Positions 8,610 to 18,756 of a DNA stretch of 32,927 bases are shown here, piece after piece. The notes beneath the pieces were generated by a model. It saw nothing but the letters and a program-made list of their open reading frames with translations. It was not told where the DNA came from and searched no databases. The stretch lies in the NCBI GenBank assembly GCA_018658465.1, contig JABHVE010000122.1, positions 1-32,927 of the forward strand, read 5' to 3'. Source of the stretch: Alphaproteobacteria bacterium. Lineage in GTDB: Bacteria; Pseudomonadota; Alphaproteobacteria; UBA2966; CAIVPW01. A program made the translations under genes and the position numbers. Positions within the stretch are counted from its first letter, which is position 1. Each line of letters starts with the position of its first letter.

Positions 8610-9983
8610 CTACTTTCCGGCGACGGTCATGCCATCGATGCGGATCGTCGGAGCATCGGTGCCATAGCGGAATTTCAAATCATTTGCCGGGGTGATGTGC
8701 ATGAACATGTCTTTCAGATTTCCGGCAATGGTCAGTTCGGCAATGGGCCCGGCGATCTGGCCATTTTCGATCAAGAACCCAGATGCCCCCCGGCTGTAAT
8801 CGCCGGTCACCGGATTGACCCCAAAGCCGATTAGGCTGTTCACAAAAATGCCTTTGTCGATGTCGGCCATCAGCTCTTCGGGGGTGGCGGTTCCGGCTTC
8901 CATGTACAGATTACTGGGCGAGGGGCTCGGCGGCATGGAAGTGCCTCGGGATGCGTGACCGGTGCTGGCTAGGCCCAATTGCCGGGCCGATGCCGCACTT
9001 AAAATCCAGGTCTTCAATATGCCGTCGTCTATTAACGCCATACGCGATGGGGCGACGCCTTCGCCGTCCACGGGGCGGGAGGACAGGCCACGCTGGCGCA
9101 GGGGATCGTCGATGATGGTGATGCCATCGCCAAAAATTTGCTTGCCCATGTCCTTGCGCAAAAAGCTGGTGCCCCGGGCAACCGATGGCCCCGAAATGCC
9201 CATGGTCAAATGCCCCAACATTGAATTGGCCACCCGTGGTTCGAACACCACGGGCACAGACATGGACTCTACCTTGGCAGGGTTTAGGCGGGCGACGGTA
9301 CGGTCTCCCGCTTCACGGCCAACGGCGCTCGCATCTTCCAAGTCTTCGGCATGGCGGGCGCGGGTCATGGCGTAATCGGTTTCCATGCCGGTGCCCTCAC
9401 CCGCGATCACCGACGCATAGCAACCGAACCCGGATGTGGAATACCCCCCGGCGAATCCGTCCGAGGTCACCAAGGCCCGCTCTGATCGGTTCCAACTGGC
9501 GCCAGCGCCGTCGGAATTGGTGATGCCATCCACGGCCAAGGCGGCGTCCTCGGTGGCCGCAGCCCGGGCATACAATGCCTCGCCGTCGGGTTCAGACGGG
9601 TCCAGCAGATCCAAATCGGGCAGGGCGGTGGTCATCAACTGGCCCGGGTCCACCAAACCGCAATACGGGTCTTCGGGGGCCGCCTTGGCCATGGAAAGTG
9701 CCCGGGAAACCAGCTCGTCCATGGCTTGTTCAGACGTCTCGGTGCTGGCCACCATGGCCTGTTGTTTGCCCATAAACACCCGCAAACCCAAATCGGTGCC
9801 CTCGGCCCGTTCCAGGTCTTCGCGCTTGCCCAGCCGTTGGGTCACCGACAACGAAACGCCGTTGCTGGTCACCGCATCTGCGGCACTGGCACCGGCCTTC
9901 ATGGCCTTTGCCACCAACGTCGACAAAAGATCCAATGACGTGGGTTTGGTGTCTGCTTCGTTCGCCATGTTCGTCGCTCCCAT
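8610..9983 (-). CDS. pmbA: TldD/PmbA family protein (PmbA/TldE)
   Basis: Domain architecture and GIFVNSLIGFGVNPVTGDYSRGASGFLIENGQIAGPIAELTIAGNLKDMF; no HExxxH, as expected for TldE/PmbA. Confidence 0.92.
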   Translation of the reverse strand: MGATNMANEADTKPTSLDLLSTLVAKAMKAGASAADAVTSNGVSLSVTQRLGKREDLERAEGTDLGLRVFMGKQQAMVASTETSEQAMDELVSRALSMAKAAPEDPYCGLVDPGQLMTTALPDLDLLDPSEPDGEALYARAAATEDAALAVDGITNSDGAGASWNRSERALVTSDGFAGGYSTSGFGCYASVIAGEGTGMETDYAMTRARHAEDLEDASAVGREAGDRTVARLNPAKVESMSVPVVFEPRVANSMLGHLTMGISGPSVARGTSFLRKDMGKQIFGDGITIIDDPLRQRGLSSRPVDGEGVAPSRMALIDDGILKTWILSAASARQLGLASTGHASRGTSMPPSPSPSNLYMEAGTATPEELMADIDKGIFVNSLIGFGVNPVTGDYSRGASGFLIENGQIAGPIAELTIAGNLKDMFMHITPANDLKFRYGTDAPTIRIDGMTVAGK

Positions 9984-10001
9984 ATCCCAAAAAATTTTGG
10001 C

Positions 10002-10856
10002 TTAATCGGCCAGGCCGGTCATTTGTTCACTGACCTGCCACAGACGGGCGGCAACATCCATATCCCGCGCCGCCGCCGCAGTGGGGGCCGGGGCCGCCCG
10101 GGCAAAATATTTGCCGCTGATACCGTCGACCTCGGGCGAGGACGCCAGATAAACCGATGTGTAGGCGCCAACTTCCGAGCTGATCAAAAACAGCGAGATA
10201 ATTGGCGCAAAAAACCCAGCCGCTCCAGTAAACAAGTTGGTAGCGACCACCCCTGGATGCAAGGCGTTGGCGGTGACTTGGCCGCCATCCAACCGTCGGG
10301 CCAATTCCTTGGTGAACAATACGTTCGCCAATTTTGATTGGGAATACGCCGGCCACATGCCGAATTTCTGCTTGGATTCTAAATCTTCGAAATTAATGCG
10401 CCCGCCTTTGTGGGCGGTGGATGCGACGTTGACGATGCGCGCGTGCCCAGCGGCCTTGATGTGATCCAACAACAAATTGGTCAGCAAGAACGGCCCCAAA
10501 TGATTGATGGCGAAGACTAGCTCGCGGCCCTCGGCGTTTTCCTCCCGATGGCGCTTTAAAACGCCTGCATTGTTCAACAGCACATGAATTTTCGGATAGG
10601 CCGCGTTTAGTTCGCCCGCCACCCGCCGCACATCGTCCATCAACCCAATGTCCGCCAAAAATAATCGCGCCGCTTTGCCGGTGGCCTTGGCAATTTTTGC
10701 AGCCGCTTCCTCGCCGCGCTCGGCATTGCGGCAGACCAAGGCGACTTCGGCACCCATTTCTGCCAATTCAAGGGCAGCGAAATATCCGATGCCGGAATTG
10801 CCGCCGGTGACGATGCAAACCTTGCCGGTCATGTCAGTGGTCAAATCAGAGGTCAA
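10002..10856 (-). CDS. SDR family oxidoreductase (retinol dehydrogenase-like)
   Basis: VTGGNSGIGYFAALELAEMGA Rossmann motif, LLNNAGV, YSQSKLANVLFTKEL. Confidence 0.9.
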   Translation of the reverse strand: MTSDLTTDMTGKVCIVTGGNSGIGYFAALELAEMGAEVALVCRNAERGEEAAAKIAKATGKAARLFLADIGLMDDVRRVAGELNAAYPKIHVLLNNAGVLKRHREENAEGRELVFAINHLGPFLLTNLLLDHIKAAGHARIVNVASTAHKGGRINFEDLESKQKFGMWPAYSQSKLANVLFTKELARRLDGGQVTANALHPGVVATNLFTGAAGFFAPIISLFLISSEVGAYTSVYLASSPEVDGISGKYFARAAPAPTAAAARDMDVAARLWQVSEQMTGLAD

Positions 10857-10868
10857 AGAATTCTTCCC

Positions 10869-12380
10869 CTATTTCCAAATCGATTTGCCGGATCCGGGCA
10901 ATCCCAAATCCGACCATTTTTTGTCGATCGCTTCGATCACGTCATCTGACATACGGATCGGCGTGCCCCAGGGGCGATTGGTTTCGGGCGGGATTTTGGT
11001 GGTGGCATCCAGGCCGATCTTGCTGCCCAAGCCCGACACTGGCGAGGCGAAATCCAGGTAATCAATCGGCGTGTTCTCCACCAGGGTGATGTCCCGGGCC
11101 GGATCCATATTGACGGACACCGCCCACATGACGTCGGCCCATGATCGGGGGTCGATGTCTTCGTCCACCACGATCACCCACTTCGTGTACAAGAATTGCC
11201 GCAGATACGACCACACCCCCATCATCACGCGCTTGGCCTGCCCGGCGTAAGTTTTCTTGATGGAGACCACGGCGATGCGATAGCTGCAGGCCTCGGGTGG
11301 CAACCAAAAATCCACGATCTCCGGGAACTGCTGCTGCAACAGCGGCACGAACACGTCGTTCAGTGCTTGGCCCAAAATGCTTGGCTCGTCCGGCGGCCGT
11401 CCCGTGAAGGTCGACAAATACATCGCGTCTTTGCGATGGGTAATTGCGGTGACTGTGAACACCGGGAATTGCTCCACGGAATTGTAGAACCCTGTGTGGT
11501 CACCATACGGGCCCTCGTCCGCGTAATCTTCCAACGACACCGTGCCTTCCAAAACAATCTCGGCATGTGCCGGAACTTGAATGGGTTGGGTGATGCAATC
11601 CACCAGCTCCACCGACTTTTTGCGCAGCAGCCCGGCGAATTGGTATTCCGACATGGTGTCGGGTACCGGGGTCACTGCCGCCAATATCGTCCCGGGATCG
11701 GCGCCAATGACGGCGGCGGCGGGCAGGGGCTCAGACTTTTCAGCCTTCCACCGCCCATGATGTTGGGCCCCACCGCGATGCTTCAGCCAGCGCATCAAGG
11801 TGGTGTTTTTGCCGGTGACCTGCATGCGGTAAATGCCCAGATTAAACGAATCCTCCCGTGATCCGCCTGGGCCTTTCGTGACCACCAGGGGCCAGGTGAT
11901 CAGGGGTGCGGGCTCACCCGGCCAGCACATTTGCACCGGCAGGGCGTTCAGGTCGATGTCGTCGCCGGTCAGGACCACTTCTTGAGACGGCACCGATCCA
12001 GATTTCTTTTTGGGCTTCATGGCCAATGCCGTGCGCAGCATGGGCACCAGCTCCAAGGCCTCCCGCCAACCCCCGGGGGGTTCTGGTTGGCGCAAAAACG
12101 CCAAGGCCTCGCCCAACTCCCGCAGCTCAGCGGGTTCGCGCTCCATGCCCCAGGCCACCCGTTCGACGGTGCCGAATAAATTCACCAACACCGGCATGGG
12201 CGATGGGGTGCCGTCAGCGCGGATGGCATTTTCGAACAGCACAGCCGGGCCGCCTTCGGCTAACAGCCGGGTTTGAATTTCGGTCATCTCCAGGTGGGTG
12301 GAAACCGGCTCGGTGACCCGAACCAGCTGTCCCGCCTTTTCCAACCGTTCAATGAAATCGCGCAACGAGGAATAAGCCAT
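10869..12380 (-). CDS. ubiD: UbiD family decarboxylase
   Basis: [66 protein letters not shown]. Confidence 0.92.
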   Translation of the reverse strand: MAYSSLRDFIERLEKAGQLVRVTEPVSTHLEMTEIQTRLLAEGGPAVLFENAIRADGTPSPMPVLVNLFGTVERVAWGMEREPAELRELGEALAFLRQPEPPGGWREALELVPMLRTALAMKPKKKSGSVPSQEVVLTGDDIDLNALPVQMCWPGEPAPLITWPLVVTKGPGGSREDSFNLGIYRMQVTGKNTTLMRWLKHRGGAQHHGRWKAEKSEPLPAAAVIGADPGTILAAVTPVPDTMSEYQFAGLLRKKSVELVDCITQPIQVPAHAEIVLEGTVSLEDYADEGPYGDHTGFYNSVEQFPVFTVTAITHRKDAMYLSTFTGRPPDEPSILGQALNDVFVPLLQQQFPEIVDFWLPPEACSYRIAVVSIKKTYAGQAKRVMMGVWSYLRQFLYTKWVIVVDEDIDPRSWADVMWAVSVNMDPARDITLVENTPIDYLDFASPVSGLGSKIGLDATTKIPPETNRPWGTPIRMSDDVIEAIDKKWSDLGLPGSGKSIWK

Positions 12381-12419
12381 CTGAGAGGTACTATAGAGTG
12401 CCGATCAGGGTCGCGCGGC

Positions 12420-13436
12420 TTAGATATCTATTCCGGGGATCGGAACACTGCTGGGGCCCATGACTTGGCCAACCACAATGGCGACCAGAACGATCATCCC
12501 GAATATGTGGTTGGAGCGAAACTTCGACAGACAATTCGCCGGGTCGTTCAGATCGAGATCAACCACCTGCCACGCCATTTGCGCAGCCCCTGCGATCATT
12601 ATTGCGCCAAACGCTGGCATCCACACTCCGGCCAGCCACGCCGCCCAGGCGATCCCGCCAAGGCCCAATGCGTAAAACCCGGCCAGCCATGGTTTGGAGG
12701 TCGCCCCCAACAACAACGCCGTGGATTTGGCACCAACGCGGGCGTCGTCTTTGACGTCTTGGTGGGCATAAATGGTGTCGTACCCGATCACCCAAAAAAT
12801 CGATCCCGCGTACAACACTAACGGTGCGGCGGAGATCGAACCGGTGAAGGCCGTCCACCCCAACAACGCCCCCCAGCTGAACGCCAGCCCCAAAAACAAT
12901 TGCGGCCAATTGGTGATGCGCTTGGCAAACGGATAGAAGGCCACCAACACCAACGATGCGGCCCCAATTAAAATTGCCAATCTGTTCATGGTCAGCAAAA
13001 TCGCTAATCCAATGGCCGATAAGAACACCAAGAATGCGACGGCCCCGGCCACGGTGACCTGACCCGACGGCAATGGCCGCGATGCGGTACGCGCCACCTG
13101 GGCGTCGATGTCCCGGTCGATGATGTCATTAAACGTGCACCCCGCCCCCCGCATGGCAAAGGCACCGATCAGAAACACCACCATCAGAATAGGGTCGGGC
13201 AGGCCCTCGCCGTTGGCCCCCAATCCGGTGACCGCCCATTTCCAGCCCAGGGGTGCTTCCGCAGCGGCCAAGGCCAACGACCACCACGCTGGCCATAACA
13301 GCAACCACGCGCCGATGGGGCGATCGAGGCGACCCAGACGCAAAAACGGCCGCGTGGCTTTGGGTGCCAAGCTATCCACCCAATTCCCAGGGGATGCGTC
13401 GGCAACTGTCGAATCTGTTTCGGAAGCCATGATCAT
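12420..13436 (-). CDS. ubiA: 4-hydroxybenzoate polyprenyltransferase
   Basis: RLDRPIGAWLLLWPAWWSLALA, CTFNDIIDRDIDAQVARTASRPLPSG, YDTIYAHQDVKDDARVGAKSTAL. Confidence 0.95.
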   Translation of the reverse strand: MIMASETDSTVADASPGNWVDSLAPKATRPFLRLGRLDRPIGAWLLLWPAWWSLALAAAEAPLGWKWAVTGLGANGEGLPDPILMVVFLIGAFAMRGAGCTFNDIIDRDIDAQVARTASRPLPSGQVTVAGAVAFLVFLSAIGLAILLTMNRLAILIGAASLVLVAFYPFAKRITNWPQLFLGLAFSWGALLGWTAFTGSISAAPLVLYAGSIFWVIGYDTIYAHQDVKDDARVGAKSTALLLGATSKPWLAGFYALGLGGIAWAAWLAGVWMPAFGAIMIAGAAQMAWQVVDLDLNDPANCLSKFRSNHIFGMIVLVAIVVGQVMGPSSVPIPGIDI

Positions 13437-13563
13437 GTGTACCGTGGATGCCGGATCGGCTCAAACCCGTGGGCAAACACCGATTGGTGATGGGAATTAT
13501 TGTTCTGGTGGGTGGTGTAGTAAAGTTCCCCTGCGCGACCAATTTCCGGTTCCCGGAACGGCC

Positions 13564-14208
13564 ATGAAAAAACATGCCCCCAAACGCAAACTCGCGACCA
13601 TCCTGGCCACTGATGTGGTGGGGTTCAGACGCCTGAAGCGGATTGACGAAAAAGCCGCCATCACGGCCTTGGCAAAACGCCGCAAAATTTCCAATGAGCT
13701 TATCGTCCGCCACGGGGGGCGGTTCTTTTACACCCCGGGGGATTCGGTCATGGCCGAATTCGCCAGCCCGGAGATGGCCATGGGCGCCTTGGTGGAAATT
13801 CATGAAAAAGTTGCGGCGCTGAACGCCGGGCTGCCGAAGAACCGGCGCATGCGGTTCCGTATGGGCATCAACATGGGTGACGTGACCGTTGAAGGCGACG
13901 ATTTGCGTGGCGACACTGTGAGAGTTGCCTCCCGGCTCGAAACCCTTGCTAGCCCGGATTGTGGGATCTGCCTATCTGAAAACGTCCACCAACAGGTGAA
14001 ATCCAATTCGCGTATTCCGTTCCGCGACATGGGGGTCATGCCATTGAGCCTTAAATCCGGAAGGGTGCGCGCGTTTTCCGTGGATTTGGCCGTGCTGGCC
14101 ACGGGGGCTCGGCCGCCGCCCAGCGTGATACGGGAATTTAACCCAGGCATATTCATCGCCGCCGCCATACTGATGGCATTCGCTGGATTTGCCATGTTGA
14201 TGGGGTAA
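13564..14208 (+). CDS. Class III adenylate/guanylate cyclase-like domain protein with C-terminal TM helix
   Basis: ILATDVVGFRRLKRIDE, GDSVMAEFAS, RMGINMGDVTVEGDDLRGDTVRVASRLE; C-terminal IFIAAAILMAFAGFAMLMG. The ORF track's start at 13108 is antisense to ubiA; ATG at 13564 preferred. Confidence 0.82.
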   Translation: MKKHAPKRKLATILATDVVGFRRLKRIDEKAAITALAKRRKISNELIVRHGGRFFYTPGDSVMAEFASPEMAMGALVEIHEKVAALNAGLPKNRRMRFRMGINMGDVTVEGDDLRGDTVRVASRLETLASPDCGICLSENVHQQVKSNSRIPFRDMGVMPLSLKSGRVRAFSVDLAVLATGARPPPSVIREFNPGIFIAAAILMAFAGFAMLMG

Positions 14209-14217
14209 TTTCTTTTA

Positions 14218-14367
14218 TCGATCAGATTTACGTGTCGGCCAGCCCCGCCACGATCTGCTCTTTTTGTTGTCGATCAGATTCACGTGTCGGGCAGGTCCGC
14301 CACGATCTGCTCTTTTTGTTATCGATCAGATTTACGTGTCGGCCAGCCCCGCCACGATCTGCTCTTT
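14218..14367. repeat. Three tandem 52-bp palindromic repeat units (CAGATTYACGTG...CACGATCTGCTC)
   Basis: TCGATCAGATTTACGTGTCGGCCAGCCCCGCCACGATCTGCTCTTT at 14218, 14270 and 14322 with exact 52-bp period. Confidence 0.92.
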
Positions 14368-14442
14368 GACCGGCTCGCCTTGCCATTTCCGGGCCCCGAC
14401 CCTAGTTAGTAGTCGAGTCGTGTAGTCTGGTATGGTCCCACA

Positions 14443-15819
14443 ATGAACGTTCTTGATAAATTTACGCTGCCCATCGAATCGGTGGACGAACTGACCGGCT
14501 ATTTGCAAGCCGGGGCGAAGCCGAAATCCGAATGGCGCATCGGCACCGAACACGAGAAGTTCGGGTTCGATAAGCAAACCTTGGTGCCCATTCCCTATGA
14601 AGGCTCCCACGGCATCAAGGTGCTGTTGGAAAGCATGGCCAAGCAGTTTGGCTGGGACCCGGTGATGGAAGACGGCAACATCGTTGGCCTGTCCCAAGGG
14701 CCCCAATCCATCACTACGGAGCCCGGCGGCCAAATCGAATTGTCGGGCGCGCCGTTGGAAAACATTCACGAAACAATTGTCGAGGTTTATGCCCACCTGG
14801 GGCAGGTAAAGGCGGTGGCCGAGGCCATGGGTATCGGCTTCATCGGCCCGGGCTTTGCCCCCAGCTGGCGGTTGGATGACATTCCCAGAATGCCCAAAGC
14901 CCGATACGGGATCATGCGGGAGACCATGGCCAACACCGGTACTCTGGGACGCGACATGATGTTCCGCACCTGCACGGTCCAGGCCAATCTGGATTTCGAA
15001 AACGAAGCCGACATGGTGAAAAAATTTCGGGTTGGGTTGGCGTTGCAGCCCATCGTCACGGCGTTGTTTGCCAATTCTCCATTCACCGAGGGCAAGCCCA
15101 ACGGCTTTCAAAGCTATCGGTCTCACATTTGGCAGAACACCGACCCGGCCCGCACCGGCGGTCTGCCGTTTGTGTTTGAGGATGGCTTTGGCTTCGAGGC
15201 GTATGTGGATTATGCCCTGGATGTGCCCATGTACTTCGTCGTCCGTGATGGGGCCTATATCCATGCCAAGGGCCAGACCTTCCGGGAATTTATGGCGGGC
15301 ACAGTTGATGTGCTGCCCGGGGAAAAGCCGACGCTTGGGGATTGGGAAACCCACCTGACAACCCTGTTCCCCGATGTGCGCCTGAAACAGTTCTTGGAAA
15401 TGCGCGGGGCCGACGGCGGCCCGTGGTCGCGGATCTGCGCTCTGTCTGCCCTGTGGACCGGGATTTTGTATGACAGCGGGTCGTTGGATGCGGCTTGGGA
15501 TTTGGTGAAAAATTGGAGCCCCGCCGATCGTGCGGGCCTATGCGCCCGGGTCCCACGGGAAGGTCTGCAATCTCCGGCTCCGGCTGGGACCGCCCACGCC
15601 ACGGTTCAGGATATCGCCAAACAGATGATGGAGATTTCCGTGGCCGGACTCCGGCGCCGCAACCGCATTGGCCCGGGTGGCAACGATGAAAGCAAATATC
15701 TGGAAGCCATTTTAGAGATCGCAGAGACCGGCCAAACCCGCGCGCAGATGATGCTGGAGGAATATGATGTCCGCTGGAACCAGTCCGTGGACCCGATTTT
15801 CAGCGTATTTGCGTACTAA
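14443..15819 (+). CDS. gshA: Glutamate-cysteine ligase
   Basis: EWRIGTEHEKFGFDKQTLVPIPYEG, PGGQIELSGAPLENIHET, MGIGFIGPGFAPSW; proteobacterial/plant-type GCL. Confidence 0.9.
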   Translation: MNVLDKFTLPIESVDELTGYLQAGAKPKSEWRIGTEHEKFGFDKQTLVPIPYEGSHGIKVLLESMAKQFGWDPVMEDGNIVGLSQGPQSITTEPGGQIELSGAPLENIHETIVEVYAHLGQVKAVAEAMGIGFIGPGFAPSWRLDDIPRMPKARYGIMRETMANTGTLGRDMMFRTCTVQANLDFENEADMVKKFRVGLALQPIVTALFANSPFTEGKPNGFQSYRSHIWQNTDPARTGGLPFVFEDGFGFEAYVDYALDVPMYFVVRDGAYIHAKGQTFREFMAGTVDVLPGEKPTLGDWETHLTTLFPDVRLKQFLEMRGADGGPWSRICALSALWTGILYDSGSLDAAWDLVKNWSPADRAGLCARVPREGLQSPAPAGTAHATVQDIAKQMMEISVAGLRRRNRIGPGGNDESKYLEAILEIAETGQTRAQMMLEEYDVRWNQSVDPIFSVFAY

Positions 15820-15983
15820 ACCCAAAACCAACCGCCCCTGAAAATTTAACTTGGGTTAAAAATGTCGTGATCCCAGCCTCGTGATGGGCTAGGTTCCCGG
15901 TTCGTGGCCTCCGCCCAGCGGGGGACATGTTGGTTTCGTGGGCGCCTCGGCGCTCGTAGAAGGGTTACCGGGGGAGTCACTCC

Positions 15984-16937
15984 ATGTTCGGACGTAACGC
16001 GGGCGTTGCCATTGCGGCGCTGTTCACAGCTTTAATTGCGGGCGCAGGCGCTGCGCTGGCCCAAGAAGCGGGTCTAGGTGCACCTTTTGATTGGCAAATG
16101 GGCTTTCAGGAGCCTGCCAGCCCGGTGATGCGAGACATCATCGATTTCCACAATTTCATGCTGTGGCTGATCACGGCAATTACCATATTCGTGCTCGGGC
16201 TGATGCTCTACATCATGTTCCGGTTCAACGCGAAATCGAACCCGGTGCCGTCCAAGAACACCCACAACACCATGCTAGAGGTTATTTGGACCGTCGTTCC
16301 CATCATTATTTTGGTGGCCATGGCGATCCCCTCGTTCAAGCTGTTGTACAAGGATGATGTGGTTCCAACCGCCACCAGGGTTGCCGATCTTTACGGCATC
16401 GATGTGGCGGGGGAAATCACGTTAAAAGCCACGGGGCTTCAGTGGGCCTGGGAATATGAATATGTCGACAACGGCGTGTTCCTGTTTTCCAGCTGCCTGT
16501 ATGGCCCGGATTATTGGTGCTTTGGCGGCGAGGCCCCGGAAGGTGCTCACCGACTTTTGGAAACCGACAACCCCGTCGTCGTTCCGGTCAACACTCTGGT
16601 CAAAGTTCAAGTCACTGCGGCGGCGGTGATCCACGCATGGGCGGTCCCGGCGTTTGGCGTCAAGATCGACGCAGTCCCTGGGCGTTTGAACGAAACCTGG
16701 TTTGTCGCCGAACGTATTGGCACCTATTACGGTCAGTGCTCGGAATTGTGCGGCCAGTATCACAGCTACATGCCGATTCAGGTGAATGTGGTGTCCCAAG
16801 AAGACTATGACGCTTGGTTGGCGGGACAATTGGCGGCCATGCAGCCCGATCGGCTGAAGGCACCGACCACAGAATTCGCCCAGCAAGGCATCACCCCTCG
16901 TCGTCCCCTGGCTGTTACGCCGGGCATTGCGAATTAA
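15984..16937 (+). CDS. coxB: Cytochrome c oxidase subunit II (copy 1)
   Basis: Two N-terminal TM helices, LEVIWTVVPIIILV, CuA motif YGQCSELCGQYHSYMPI. Confidence 0.95.
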   Translation: MFGRNAGVAIAALFTALIAGAGAALAQEAGLGAPFDWQMGFQEPASPVMRDIIDFHNFMLWLITAITIFVLGLMLYIMFRFNAKSNPVPSKNTHNTMLEVIWTVVPIIILVAMAIPSFKLLYKDDVVPTATRVADLYGIDVAGEITLKATGLQWAWEYEYVDNGVFLFSSCLYGPDYWCFGGEAPEGAHRLLETDNPVVVPVNTLVKVQVTAAAVIHAWAVPAFGVKIDAVPGRLNETWFVAERIGTYYGQCSELCGQYHSYMPIQVNVVSQEDYDAWLAGQLAAMQPDRLKAPTTEFAQQGITPRRPLAVTPGIAN

Positions 16938-16964
16938 TTAAATCAAGCATTTAGGGATTCGATC

Positions 16965-18566
16965 ATGACCGAAACAACGGCAGGCGCACACGAAGCCCAC
17001 GGAACCCCAACCGGCTGGCGGCGGTGGCTGTACTCCACCAATCACAAAGACATTGGCACCCTTTATCTGATCTTTGCCGTGGTTTTCGGCATCGTCGGCG
17101 GGCTGATGTCCGTGATTATGCGGATGGAATTGCAGGCCCCTGGTATGGATGTGATCTGGGGTGACTCGAGCACTCAAGAACACACGTTCAATGTGCTGGT
17201 CACGGGCCATGGTCTGATCATGGTGTTCTTCATGATCATGCCGGCGTTTATCGGTGGCTTTGGCAACTGGATGGTGCCGTTGATGATCGGTGCGCCGGAT
17301 ATGGCGTTCCCGCGCATGAACAACTTTAGCTTTTGGATTTTGATCCCGTCGGCTTTGCTGTTGGTTGGCTCCACGGTGATTGGCGATGGGGCGGGAACCG
17401 GTTGGACGGTTTACGCGCCGTTATCGACCATAGGCATGACCGGGCCATCGGTGGATATGGCGATTCTTGCCCTGCATCTGGCGGGTGCGTCATCGATCAT
17501 GGCGTCGATCAATTTCATCACCACCATTTTCAATATGCGGGCACCGGGCATGACCCTGCACAAAATGCCCCTGTTCGTGTGGTCGATTTTGATCACTGTG
17601 TTCTTGCTGCTTCTGTCTCTGCCGGTTTTGGCGGGTGCTATCACCATGCTGCTGACCGATCGCAATTTCGGCACGGCATTCTTTGATGCCTCCCAAGGCG
17701 GTGACCCATTGCTGTACCAGCATCTATTCTGGTTCTTCGGCCACCCCGAGGTTTACGTCCTGATATTGCCGTCGTTCGGTGTGATCAGCCACGTGGTGTC
17801 CACGTTCTCGCGTAAGCCCATTTTTGGCTATCTCGGAATGGCCTATGCCATGGTCGCCATCGGCGCGGTCGGGTTCATTGTTTGGGCCCATCACATGTAC
17901 ACGGCGGGTATGGGCGTCGATACCGAGGCCTATTTCTTGGCGGCGACCCTGGTGATCGCGGTACCAACGGGGGTCAAAATCTTTAGTTGGATCGCCACCA
18001 TGTGGGGCGGTTCTCTAACGTTCGAGACGCCAATGCTGTGGGCGATGGGAATGATCTTCCTGTTTGTCCTGGGCGGCGTGACCGGCGTGGTCCTGGCCAA
18101 TTCCGGGCTGACGACAGCGTTCCACGACACCGCTTACGTGGTTGGTCACTTCCATTACGTGATGTCCATGGGTGCCATGTTCGGCATCTTCGCTGGCTTC
18201 TATTACTGGGTCGGCAAAATGACCGGCCACCAATACCCCGAAAAGCTCGGCCAGTGGCATTTCTGGATCACCATGGTCGGCGTTAACCTGACCTTCTTCC
18301 CGATGCACTTTTCGGGTCTGGCGGGGATGCCGCGACGGATCGCTGATTACCCGGACGCCTATGCCGGATGGAACCTGATCTCGTCCTATGGTGCCTATAT
18401 TTCCTTCGCGGCGGCTTTGTTCTTCTTGTACGTCGTGTACAGGACCTTCAAATCTGACGAAAAGCTGGAGGCAAATTACTGGGGCGAGGGTGCAACAACC
18501 CTCGAATGGTCCGTGCCTTCACCGGCACCGCACCATACCCACGAGGCTCCGCCGACCGTTCGCTAA
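16965..18566 (+). CDS. coxA: Cytochrome c oxidase subunit I (copy 1)
   Basis: [61 protein letters not shown]. Confidence 0.97.
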   Translation: MTETTAGAHEAHGTPTGWRRWLYSTNHKDIGTLYLIFAVVFGIVGGLMSVIMRMELQAPGMDVIWGDSSTQEHTFNVLVTGHGLIMVFFMIMPAFIGGFGNWMVPLMIGAPDMAFPRMNNFSFWILIPSALLLVGSTVIGDGAGTGWTVYAPLSTIGMTGPSVDMAILALHLAGASSIMASINFITTIFNMRAPGMTLHKMPLFVWSILITVFLLLLSLPVLAGAITMLLTDRNFGTAFFDASQGGDPLLYQHLFWFFGHPEVYVLILPSFGVISHVVSTFSRKPIFGYLGMAYAMVAIGAVGFIVWAHHMYTAGMGVDTEAYFLAATLVIAVPTGVKIFSWIATMWGGSLTFETPMLWAMGMIFLFVLGGVTGVVLANSGLTTAFHDTAYVVGHFHYVMSMGAMFGIFAGFYYWVGKMTGHQYPEKLGQWHFWITMVGVNLTFFPMHFSGLAGMPRRIADYPDAYAGWNLISSYGAYISFAAALFFLYVVYRTFKSDEKLEANYWGEGATTLEWSVPSPAPHHTHEAPPTVR

Positions 18567-18596
18567 TCCCTTTGTTTTAAAGGGCTAATCAGTCAA

Positions 18597-18620
18597 CCCC
18601 CGCCCTTAAATGGGCGGGGG
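18597..18620 (+). terminator. Perfect 9-bp stem hairpin after coxA copy 1, without a U-tract (attenuator-like)
   Basis: CCCCCGCCC-TTAAAT-GGGCGGGGG followed by CACCTTCCC. Confidence 0.55.
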
Positions 18621-18658
18621 CACCTTCCCAACTCTCTGAATTCACGGCCCTAAAATGG

Positions 18659-18683
18659 CCGGTGCGACACTATGTCGCACCGG
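18659..18683 (+). promoter_or_regulatory. Perfect 11-bp inverted repeat/hairpin upstream of coxB copy 2
   Basis: CCGGTGCGACA-CTA-TGTCGCACCGG. Confidence 0.6.
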
Positions 18684-18701
18684 TAGTTGGTGGCGGCTTG
18701 A

Positions 18702-18742
18702 GTAGGTTACCGCGCGTCAAACGGCGTCCACGCGGTAACTAC
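18702..18742 (+). promoter_or_regulatory. Inverted repeat immediately upstream of coxB copy 2
   Basis: GTAGGTTACCGCG ... CGCGGTAACTAC, 12 pairs with one bulge, ending 14 bp before the coxB2 ATG. Confidence 0.55.
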
Positions 18743-18756
18743 GAAAGTGACAAGCC

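Noticed and set aside
13108-13563. N-terminal extension of the cyclase ORF
   Set aside because: Antisense to ubiA and lacking coding character; ATG 13564 starts the recognisable domain.
14218-14367. Three regularly spaced repeats resembling a mini-CRISPR
   Set aside because: The whole 52-bp unit repeats including the centre, no unique spacers exist, and no cas genes are nearby. It is a tandem palindromic repeat.
14332-15354. 340-aa minus-strand ORF antisense to gshA
   Set aside because: Opposite strand of a well-supported gene; His/Gln/Gly-rich shadow translation typical of high-GC DNA.
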